From: CAZOBJ01 sp964577825
Lineage (GTDB): Bacteria > Planctomycetota > SZUA-567 > JAFGNG01
NCBI GenBank assembly: GCA_964577825.1
Contig: CAZOBJ010000034.1
Location: 1 to 26,697 of the forward strand
Direction: 5' to 3'
DNA length: 26,697 bases
Below the pieces are notes generated by a model. It was not told where the DNA came from. It saw only the letters and a program-made list of their open reading frames with translations, and made no database searches. The stretch's first letter is position 1. Every line of letters starts with the position of its first letter. Position numbers and translations under genes: made by a program. Positions 8,129-14,644 of this stretch are shown here, one piece after another.

Positions 8129-9271
8129 TCAGCGGCCCTTTTCTTGCGCATCGGACGAAATCGGGAATCGAAGCCCCTCGCCCTGCCGGAGCAGGTACAA
8201 GAAGAAGTCCCGGTTGTCCAGCTGTAGATACCGCATGTGCCCGCCCATACGGCTGAAGGTCTTGGCGTAGCGCAGGTAATACTCGGGCCGATCCTCCGGC
8301 GGCTCGCCCTGCGACCAGTCCCACGTGGACTCGGCGAGGTCCACGACGTAGATGGCGTGCCCTTCGATCCGCTCCCCGCGCTGGAGGGCCAGGTTCTGGG
8401 CCATGGCCATGGACTTCTCAAACACCATGGGCGACATGACCGCCGACCCCACGGACAGGTACACCCCGCCCCGGAGTCGGCTCACCTCCGCGGCGAAGCG
8501 CAGGAAGTCGCGCTCGGCCACCCTGCCCAGCGCAGCCCCGCAGTTCATGGGATGCGTATAGATGATGTCGTGCCCGAACATGGGGTGGCTCGTAAAGGGC
8601 ACACCCATCCGAAAGGCCGCGGCCTGCGCGCTGTACTGTTTGAACGGGTGTTCTACGGCATGGAACCCGGGCTCGAGACCGAAGCGGTCGATACGGTCCA
8701 AAAGATCCGCGGCCGCAGCGGCCTTGCGCGGATCCTCGCGCGCGCAAGCGATCTCCTGTTCGAGCGTCGTGCGCTCCGGGATGTCCAGGCCATCATTGTG
8801 GATGAGCGCGCCGACGGACTCTCCGTATCCCCTGCCCTCGTACGCGCCCACGTTGAGCGCCAGGTTGATGTACCAGCCCGTCTCCTGCCACAGGCCAAAG
8901 CTGCCCGCAGCCACGTTCGCGCGCACGTCCTCGCTCGTCTCGCCCTGGAAGGCGAACTCCCAGTCATGGATCACCCCCGCGCCGTTCGTGGCCAGGTGGG
9001 TACACCACCCTCGCACTATGAGCTGGGCGAGCACGGGCCCCAGACCGTTCTTGATCGCGTGCGCGCCAAAGGCCAGCATGACCGGTCGACCGTGTTCGCG
9101 CGCCGCGCGAATGCGTTCCAGGGCCTCATCCAGCACCTCGCGCACGCTCGAGTCGAGCTTCCGGGGAGCTTGACCCACCGGCACATGATCGTCCTCGATG
9201 CGCTTCTTGTTCTTGCGCTCGGCCAAGGGGTACAGACGCAGCTTGCCCCGATCGAGTTCCTCGAAACTCAT
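8129..9271 (-). CDS. Conserved protein of unknown function, possibly deoxyhypusine-synthase-like fold
   Basis: 380 aa. Its ATG at 9271 overlaps the stop of the kinase/phosphatase gene (ATGA overlap), so the two are translationally coupled. I recognise the pattern 'FGAHAIKNGLGPVLAQLI' followed by 'THLATNGAGVIHDWE' and 'GETSEDV' as that of a conserved bacterial family usually left unnamed. The alternation of glycine-rich turns and hydrophobic strands suggests an NAD-binding Rossmann-like fold and, weakly, the deoxyhypusine synthase superfamily; I cannot see the catalytic lysine motif of true deoxyhypusine synthases. The second half has 'HPMFGHDIIYTHP' and 'GGVYLSVGSAVMSP', rich in His and Gly, which may form a ligand or metal site. 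Linkage to a sugar kinase fused to a phosphatase suggests a role in a phosphosugar pathway. Function is unknown. Confidence 0.75.
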   Translation of the reverse strand: MSFEELDRGKLRLYPLAERKNKKRIEDDHVPVGQAPRKLDSSVREVLDEALERIRAAREHGRPVMLAFGAHAIKNGLGPVLAQLIVRGWCTHLATNGAGVIHDWEFAFQGETSEDVRANVAAGSFGLWQETGWYINLALNVGAYEGRGYGESVGALIHNDGLDIPERTTLEQEIACAREDPRKAAAAADLLDRIDRFGLEPGFHAVEHPFKQYSAQAAAFRMGVPFTSHPMFGHDIIYTHPMNCGAALGRVAERDFLRFAAEVSRLRGGVYLSVGSAVMSPMVFEKSMAMAQNLALQRGERIEGHAIYVVDLAESTWDWSQGEPPEDRPEYYLRYAKTFSRMGGHMRYLQLDNRDFFLYLLRQGEGLRFPISSDAQEKGR

Positions 9272-11202
9272 GGAAGCGCCTCCGCGACACGGCGCATGCC
9301 AAGCAGTTTGAGCAACTCGCTCGCCTGGGCGTAGTCGGGTACGACCAGGTCCGCGCCCGCGCGGATTAGCCTCGCACGCTTGCGGGCATTCAGGCCAAAG
9401 CGGCGCACCTCGTCGCTCGCCACGCCCATAGCCAGACCGCCGCGTCGTACGGTCTCGCGAATCTCCACCGGCCCGTCGCCGAAGGTCACCAGGCCCGCGC
9501 GTGCCGCTTCGCCCACTTCGTCCAGGATCCTGTCCAAAACTACGCGCTTGGCCTCCACGGTGGTGTCAGCCCGCGCTCCGAAGATCCCGCCTGCAAAGAG
9601 GTGTGCGTAACCCAGGGCTTGCGCTTCGGCTCGGACGTCCTCCTCGTCCGTGCCGCTGGCAAGATACAGGCGCACGCCCCCTTGATGCAGGGCTTGGAGA
9701 AACTCGGGCGCCCCCTTGATGGTGAAGTCTCGCACGTCCAGCTCGCCCCGTTCCAGCTTCGCGAGCCGCGAGCGCACCTTATACATAAGCGCCTCGTTGT
9801 AGACCTGCTTGTATCCGGTCGCGTCCCGGATCTTCGGTTCGGGCACGCAACCGAACTCGCGCACCAGATCGACGAGCCCCTGCATCTGGGTTATCGTCTG
9901 CACGCCCGTGGTCTGATCAATGTACGCACGCACCCGGTCTACCACCCGGGCGTAGAGCGACTCGTCCGCCTCTTCGAAGCGCGGCCCCAGGATCTCGCGC
10001 ACCATCATGGGCTGCATCACCTCTTCCCACCCCTGACGCAGGGTGCTGAGGGTGCCGTCATGGTCGAAGATGGCATGCGCCGGGCGGAACCCGGCGGGAG
10101 CCCCGGTCACGATCTCCATATCCGTATCGCCGTGGTAGCGCGCGCGGCGCGGGTCGTCGGCCGCCTCCGGACGGAATACGTAGTCCGGCGCCTCGCTGGC
10201 CTTGCGCACTTCCAAGGGAGTGGCCACGCCGGTCTGGAACAGCTTGCGCGCAGTGACCGAGGCGACCAGGTTCCCGAAACGGGCTGCCGTCGTCGGCTCT
10301 CGCCCCGTGGCCAGGCCCAGCGCAATGCCGGCGAGCAAGCTATCTCCCGCGCCCACCGGGTCCACGCGACCGGTGATCTGGATCCCAGGGACCTCATGGA
10401 TGCCCCGCTCATCGCAGACCACACATCCGCGCGGTCCGCGAGTGACGAACACAGGCTTCCTTGTGGCTCCGAACATCTTCTGCGCCGCCTGCAGCACCTC
10501 CTCGCGCAAGACCATCTCTTCGGGCTGGCGCTGCTTGCCCACCCGTCGGGCCGCTTCGTGGTCGTTGACCTTGCAGCACGCCGCCGGGTACGCGTCCGGG
10601 AAGTGGCGGCTGTCCACCAGGAACGTGGTCTGCGGATGGCGGCGCATCAGGGCGTCCAGTTCCTCCCTGAACAGGGGCGTATGCAGCCCGCGCTCCACCT
10701 GCTCGTTCACGATTACCACGTCCACCTGGCGCACAATCTCGTCCAGCCTCTCGGCCACCTCGCGAGCCACGCACTCGGGCAAACGGTTGAAATTCCCGAA
10801 GTCGATCCGATTGAGCTCCGTATCGCCGACATACGGCTTCACATACGCAAGGGTTTCCCAGTTCTCGCCGCGCGTAACCATGCCCCGCGTATCAGCGCCG
10901 GTGTCGTTGAGCGACCTGAGCATCTCCCGGCCCCAGGGGTCGCAGCCAACGACACCGACTGCGAACAGTGTGCCGCACTCGAGCGAGGCGAGATTCTCCA
11001 CCACATTGCCCGCCCCCCCAAGCGAGTACCGCTGGCCCCGCACGGGCCGGGTCTCGAGTCCCGTCTCCAGGGACGGCTCGGCGGCCGACCGATCCACGAA
11101 CCAGTATACGTCCAGGCAAAAGTCCCCAACCACGGCGACGCGCGCCCCGCGCACGTCGGCCAAGAGCCGGTCGAACTCTTCCCGCTCGGGGGCGCCTGCC
11201 AT
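9268..11202 (-). CDS. Bifunctional PfkB-family sugar kinase / HAD-family phosphatase
   Basis: 644 aa, two enzymes in one chain. The ATG at 11202 follows a GGAGAG site that overlaps the sulfatase stop; the in-frame extension upstream would run into the sulfatase gene. Residues 15-335 are a ribokinase-fold kinase nearest to RfaE/HldE heptose kinases: 'VVGDFCLDVYW' (26-33 region), 'SLGGAGNV' (60-67), and the anion-hole/catalytic-base motif 'DPVGAGD' with D287. Residues 375-640 are a HAD hydrolase: nucleophile D380 and acid D382 in 'FDHDGT', 'YLASGT' (motif II), a Lys in 'VEAKRVV', and 'FGDGPVE' (motif IV). It could phosphorylate one position of a sugar and remove a phosphate from another, as in heptose activation. 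No nucleotidyltransferase domain is present. The substrate is unknown. Confidence 0.85.
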   Translation of the reverse strand: MAGAPEREEFDRLLADVRGARVAVVGDFCLDVYWFVDRSAAEPSLETGLETRPVRGQRYSLGGAGNVVENLASLECGTLFAVGVVGCDPWGREMLRSLNDTGADTRGMVTRGENWETLAYVKPYVGDTELNRIDFGNFNRLPECVAREVAERLDEIVRQVDVVIVNEQVERGLHTPLFREELDALMRRHPQTTFLVDSRHFPDAYPAACCKVNDHEAARRVGKQRQPEEMVLREEVLQAAQKMFGATRKPVFVTRGPRGCVVCDERGIHEVPGIQITGRVDPVGAGDSLLAGIALGLATGREPTTAARFGNLVASVTARKLFQTGVATPLEVRKASEAPDYVFRPEAADDPRRARYHGDTDMEIVTGAPAGFRPAHAIFDHDGTLSTLRQGWEEVMQPMMVREILGPRFEEADESLYARVVDRVRAYIDQTTGVQTITQMQGLVDLVREFGCVPEPKIRDATGYKQVYNEALMYKVRSRLAKLERGELDVRDFTIKGAPEFLQALHQGGVRLYLASGTDEEDVRAEAQALGYAHLFAGGIFGARADTTVEAKRVVLDRILDEVGEAARAGLVTFGDGPVEIRETVRRGGLAMGVASDEVRRFGLNARKRARLIRAGADLVVPDYAQASELLKLLGMRRVAEALP

Positions 11203-11213
11203 GCCGCGCTCTC

Positions 11214-12626
11214 CTATCCGGACCCGGCGACCAGGGCGGGGTACGGCCGTCCGGCGATAAGCCGCGTGCCGTCCGAAAACCCCTCCGGCCGGTCCTTGAG
11301 CTCTGCGATCAGGCGCCCGCGCCACATCGTGATGCGCTCCTGGCTGGCCTGGTCGTCAATTCGGTTCGTGAGCTCCTGGGGGTCCTCGCGCAGGTCGAAG
11401 AACTGCTCCCTGCCGTCCTGCACGTACCAGATAAACTTCTCTCGCCCGTCGGTCAGCGTATGGTGCATGGGCGCGTGCTCGATGTGCAGGTACGCGCGGT
11501 CCAGGTCCGCGTCGTCTCGCATAAGCGGCAACAGGCTCCTTCCGTCCACGGTCTCGGGCACAGGCACGCCTCCGAACTCGAGCAGGGTCGGCATCACGTC
11601 ATGCAGGCCCACCGCCGCATCGGTGACCGTGCCGGGGGTCAGGCCGAACTCCGCGGGCGCGCGCAAGAGCATCGGAATGCGCGCCGAGGGTTCGTACGGC
11701 ACGGTCTTGCGCCATAGGTGGTGGTCGCCCAGCATCTCGCCGTGGTCCGAGGTGTACAGCACCACGGTGTTCTTGCCCACCGGGCTGCGCACGGGATTGA
11801 GCAGGCGGCGCAGCTGGTCGTCCACGTGGTTGATGAGCCCGTAATACCCCGCGCGCGCACACAGGAGCGCCTCGCCGGTCAGGTCCACGTCGTTGGCGGA
11901 CACGTCGCTGCCGATCCCGCCGCCCTCCGGCGGCCTGGCCCAGTCGCCGATGACCGGGTCGGGCACCCCGGTTCGCAGGTACCGCTCCAGGTAGAAGGCA
12001 GGCGGACTCAGCGGCGGATGCGCGGCCAGGAAGCTGACGACCAGAAAGAACGGGCACGTCGGGTCGCGCCGCTCCAGGTACCGCAGCGCCTCGCCCACGA
12101 CCCAGCTCGTGTGGTGCAGGTGCTCGTCCAGATGGAACGGCCGCGCAGTCCAGTCGTTGTGCATCACGCCACCGCCGAAGTATCCGCCTCCGCCCTCGGG
12201 CTGGTTGCGCGCCAGGAAGTCGTCGTATTCTGTGGGCTGGTTGCCGCCCCCGGAATGGGGACCGCCGGACAGGATCATGTGCTGGAACCCGAACCGCTTG
12301 CGCAGCGGCACCTGGTGCATGCTCCGGCCGATCCAGCAGGTCTGGTACCCGGCTGCGGACAGCACCGCCGGCAGGGTCTCTGTGATGTTCCACTCCGCGT
12401 TCCGATACCCCACCAGCCCATGCGTGGCGGGCTCCTGGCCGGACAAGAGCGTACGGCGCGCGGCGATGCAGCTCGGGGACAGCGTATAGGCACGCGTGAA
12501 CCGCACGCCCGCCCCGGCGATGGCGTCCAGGTTCGGGGTCATGAGCACCGGATGGCCCTCGCAGCTCAGGCAATCGCCGCGGTGCTGCTCGGTGATAATG
12601 AGCAGGATGTTCGGCCGGTCCGGCAT
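11214..12626 (-). CDS. S1-family sulfatase with CxAxR active site
   Basis: 470 aa. The ATG at 12626 follows GGAGGAAGGATC. The alkaline-phosphatase-like sulfatase core is clear: 'NILLIITEQHRGD' at residues 6-18 (first metal ligands), 'CIAAR' at 53-57 as the formylglycine site, and 'YTSDHGEMLGDHHLW' near residue 290 (metal-binding D and H). The Cys-type site has Ala where most sulfatases have Pro (C53-I-A55-A-R57). This C/S-x-A-x-R form is known, and the Cys would need conversion to formylglycine by an anaerobic sulfatase-maturing radical SAM enzyme or FGE; neither is in the window. No signal peptide is visible, so it may act on sulfated sugars in the cytosol. The 'EQHRGD' and 'HGEMLGDH' variants recall choline-sulfatase and phosphonate monoester hydrolase relatives, so the substrate is open. 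It is first in a three-gene operon. Confidence 0.9.
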   Translation of the reverse strand: MPDRPNILLIITEQHRGDCLSCEGHPVLMTPNLDAIAGAGVRFTRAYTLSPSCIAARRTLLSGQEPATHGLVGYRNAEWNITETLPAVLSAAGYQTCWIGRSMHQVPLRKRFGFQHMILSGGPHSGGGNQPTEYDDFLARNQPEGGGGYFGGGVMHNDWTARPFHLDEHLHHTSWVVGEALRYLERRDPTCPFFLVVSFLAAHPPLSPPAFYLERYLRTGVPDPVIGDWARPPEGGGIGSDVSANDVDLTGEALLCARAGYYGLINHVDDQLRRLLNPVRSPVGKNTVVLYTSDHGEMLGDHHLWRKTVPYEPSARIPMLLRAPAEFGLTPGTVTDAAVGLHDVMPTLLEFGGVPVPETVDGRSLLPLMRDDADLDRAYLHIEHAPMHHTLTDGREKFIWYVQDGREQFFDLREDPQELTNRIDDQASQERITMWRGRLIAELKDRPEGFSDGTRLIAGRPYPALVAGSG

Positions 12627-12738
12627 GATCCTTCCTCCCCTTGCTGTTTGTTGTCTGGCCCCTCATCTTACCTGCCGCCAGAAAAGCTCGGCACGGCCCA
12701 AGCCGCGCGCGCCGCGCGAGGGAGTCGCGCGCACGGGC

Positions 12739-12768
12739 ACTCTACTGCGAACGCGTTGGGCCTGTCAA
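12739..12768 (-). promoter_or_regulatory. Sigma70-type promoter candidate for the sulfatase operon
   Basis: On the minus strand TTGACA (12768-12763, perfect) is followed after 18 bases by TAGAGT (12744-12739), four of six matches to TATAAT. The predicted start of transcription, near 12732, gives a leader of roughly 105 bases before the sulfatase ATG at 12626. It is divergent from the promoter candidate at 12829. Confidence 0.55.
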
Positions 12769-12828
12769 CTGAACGCACCTGCGCACAGCGCCTTGCCAGA
12801 CGCCCCTGGCCCGATCCTCTCGGCGCGC

Positions 12829-12834
12829 TATAAT
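12829..12834 (+). promoter_or_regulatory. Perfect TATAAT -10 box upstream of the ECF sigma gene
   Basis: The hexamer TATAAT stands in otherwise very GC-rich DNA, 74 bases before the sigma ATG. The -35 position at 17-base spacing reads CTGGCC, only three of six matches, so the promoter may need an activator or a different sigma factor. It also argues that the in-frame ATG inside this box (12833) is not the translation start. Confidence 0.5.
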
Positions 12835-12907
12835 GGCCGGGCACCCCTGGGCGGGTGCGGGCCGGCATCGTCGCCCGTTCGAACGCGCGCTTGCGGAGGC
12901 TCGGGGC

Positions 12908-13447
12908 ATGTCCTCTCCCTCGGCCGAGCCGACCGACCAGGCCCTCGTGGCCGCGGCCAACCGCGGCAGCGCCCAGGCCATGGAGGCCCTGTACGCGCGT
13001 TACGGGCCCTGGGTCTACGGGCAGGCCCTGCGCATCTGCGGGCAAGAGGCCGACGCCGCGGACGCCACGCAGGAGGTGTTCGCGTATCTCTTCGCCAGGT
13101 TTCCGGGCTTCACGCTCACCTGCCGGATGAAGACCTTCCTGTACCCCGTGGTGCGCCACACCGCGCTTCGCATCAAGCGCAGGCGTTCGCGCGCCGTGCC
13201 TCTGTCCGAGGGCGCGCCGGACACCGTGCCCGACCCGGGCGTGAGCCCTGAAGCCGATCATTTCGCCCTCTCGGACCTCGTGGCCGCGTTGCCCGCCCAC
13301 GAGCGCGAGCTTGTGCTCCTGCGCTTCGAGGAGAGCCGCACACTCCCGGAGATCGCCGAGCGGCTGGGCTTGCCCCTTCCCACGGTCAAGTCCAGGCTAT
13401 ACAAGGCCTTAGACGATCTGCGCCGCCGGCTCGGCGCCGGGGAGTAG
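12908..13447 (+). CDS. ECF-subfamily RNA polymerase sigma factor
   Basis: 179 aa, normal length for an ECF sigma. The ATG at 12908 follows GGAGG by 8 bases; an earlier in-frame ATG overlaps the -10 box and is rejected. Region 2 spans residues about 10-95: 'AMEALYARYGPWVYG', then the DNA-melting/core-binding segment 'DAADATQEVFAYLFARF'. Region 4 spans 115-175, with the helix-turn-helix 'LPEIAERLGLPLPTVKSRL'. The linker between is Pro/Asp-rich. It directs polymerase to a small regulon. It is followed 80 bases later by an anti-sigma factor, then by exported proteins, a common layout in which the sigma is held at the membrane until a signal releases it. The promoters it reads cannot be deduced here. 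Confidence 0.95.
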   Translation: MSSPSAEPTDQALVAAANRGSAQAMEALYARYGPWVYGQALRICGQEADAADATQEVFAYLFARFPGFTLTCRMKTFLYPVVRHTALRIKRRRSRAVPLSEGAPDTVPDPGVSPEADHFALSDLVAALPAHERELVLLRFEESRTLPEIAERLGLPLPTVKSRLYKALDDLRRRLGAGE

Positions 13448-13527
13448 AAAAGAGTCGAACAAATCGCTGACGTTTCGCCCGCCCCGTCGTCTGTACAGAT
13501 AGAGACCCGGCGCCCAGGAGGCCCCCC

Positions 13528-14112
13528 ATGGCCCCGACCCCGAACGACCACAGTCCAGAGCATCCGGACCGCTTCGCACAAACGTGCGAGCGTCCCGACT
13601 GGCCGCTGATCGACGCGGTGCGCGCAGGCACCGCCGACCCGGCCGCGCGCGACCACGTACACGCCTGCCCCGCGTGCCGGTCCGGCCTGTCGCTCCTGGA
13701 GGGGCTTGCGCGCGAGTTCGCCGAGCCCGCGGCCCATCCTGTGCCCGAGGCCGTGGACCGCGCAGTGCGCAGCCAGGCCCATGCCCGCGCCCGTGCGATC
13801 CGCGCCCGCCGCACCAAGGTCATCCGCCTCGCGCGCTGGGCCGCGGCAGCGGCCGCGGCCGTGCTCGTCGTGTGGGGCGCGCACTGGCTCGCCGGGCCGC
13901 AACCGACCGCCAGCAAGGCCCTCGGCCCGGCCGAGGACCTGGACCAAAGCGGGGGCGTGGACATCGTGGACGCGTATCTCTTTGCGCGGCGCCTGGAGCG
14001 CGGCGAGCCGGCCGATCCGGCCCTGGACCTGAACGACGACGGCGCGGTGGACAAGGGCGACGTGACCGAGCTCGCCCGCCGCGTGGTGGCAGTCCAGCCA
14101 AAGGAGACCTGA
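13528..14112 (+). CDS. Zinc-binding anti-sigma factor with C-terminal type I dockerin
   Basis: 194 aa. The ATG follows AGGAGG by 6 bases. Residues 20-65 are an anti-sigma domain with the zinc motif HxxxCxxC (H43, C47, C50). A basic stretch (86-103) leads into one transmembrane helix (104-122: 'WAAAAAAAVLVVWGAHWLAG'). By the positive-inside rule, the zinc domain faces the cytosol. The remaining 70 residues lie outside the membrane and form a dockerin: loop 1 at D137-D139-S141-D145-D148 and loop 2 at D167-N169-D171-D175-D178, 30 residues apart, each with the EF-hand spacing 1-3-5-9-12 for calcium. Dockerins bind cohesins. The next gene, 2 bases downstream, encodes an exported cohesin-like protein. 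An alternative reading of the tail is a generic EF-hand pair, but order and spacing fit dockerin I well. Confidence 0.85.
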   Translation: MAPTPNDHSPEHPDRFAQTCERPDWPLIDAVRAGTADPAARDHVHACPACRSGLSLLEGLAREFAEPAAHPVPEAVDRAVRSQAHARARAIRARRTKVIRLARWAAAAAAAVLVVWGAHWLAGPQPTASKALGPAEDLDQSGGVDIVDAYLFARRLERGEPADPALDLNDDGAVDKGDVTELARRVVAVQPKET

Positions 14113-14114
14113 CC

Positions 14115-14603
14115 ATGCGCCTTGCCTTGTGCGCCCTGGCGGTGGCTCTGGCCACCCTGTGCGCCGCGGCCCGGGTGTCCACGGCCGCGGGCGAGCCCTA
14201 CCCGACCGAGCCCGGCGTGCGGTTCCAGGCGATCGACGTGTTCGTGGACAGCCCCGAGAAGCTCGCCGCCTACCAGGTCGAGCTCACCTACCCGGCCGCG
14301 ACCGTACAGGTCGTGGGCGTGGAGGGCGGCGCGGCGGACGCGTACCGCGAGGCCCCCCATTTCGACGAACGCGGCAAGACGGGCGGGCGCATCGTGCTCG
14401 CGGCGTTCACCCTGGACGAGGATCGGGCGCCCGAGGGCCGCGTGCGCGTGGCGCGGCTGCACCTCCGGGTGCGCGGCCCCGCGACCCCACAGATCACGGT
14501 CCGCCCCGTGACCGCGGCCAGGCCGGGCGGGGACAAGATCGACGTAGACGCGGACGTGCGACCCGCGCGCCGCGCCGAAGGCGAACAGGCCACCGAGGCT
14601 TGA
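14115..14603 (+). CDS. Small exported protein with cohesin-like domain
   Basis: 162 aa. The ATG comes 2 bases after the anti-sigma stop and 8 bases after AAGGAG inside that gene, so the two are co-translated. Residues 1-25 are a signal peptide ('ALCALAVALATLCAAA', cut near 'STAAG'). Residues 34-145 look like a cohesin jelly-roll: 'FQAIDVFVDSPEKLAAYQVEL', 'YPAATVQVVGVEGG', then a 'GGRIVLAAFTLDEDRAPEG' strand pair and 'VRVARLHLRV' near the end. These strands sit where cohesins have their 'YDPxxLxVxxVxxG', 'GxIxxAxF' and 'LAxLxFxV' patterns. The tail (150-162) is charged and probably disordered. There is no lipobox or sortase signal, so it would be free outside the inner membrane. The fold match is by pattern only and needs a profile or structure check. 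Confidence 0.65.
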   Translation: MRLALCALAVALATLCAAARVSTAAGEPYPTEPGVRFQAIDVFVDSPEKLAAYQVELTYPAATVQVVGVEGGAADAYREAPHFDERGKTGGRIVLAAFTLDEDRAPEGRVRVARLHLRVRGPATPQITVRPVTAARPGGDKIDVDADVRPARRAEGEQATEA

Positions 14604-14644
14604 GTCCGGGCCCGCAATCCGGGCGACACGAGGGAGGAAGAGGC

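Noticed and set aside
9601..11844. Long plus-strand frame (about 747 codons) opposite the kinase and sulfatase genes
   Set aside because: Antisense to two well-supported genes; composition is Arg/Ala/His-rich with no domain and no ribosome site.
12833..12907. Upstream start for the sigma factor, adding 25 residues
   Set aside because: The ATG overlaps a perfect TATAAT box and lacks a ribosome site; the ATG at 12908 has GGAGG and matches family length.
13448..13527. ECF-type autoregulatory promoter between sigma and anti-sigma genes
   Set aside because: A GAAC and a CGTC string occur, but about 27-30 bases apart instead of about 16, so the pattern does not fit.
14129..14644. Extension of the VIT/vWA frame upstream through the cohesin-like gene
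   Set aside because: The extension is in another frame from the signal-peptide protein at 14115-14603 and is Arg/Gly-rich without motif; the ATG at 14645 has a good ribosome site followed by a membrane helix.
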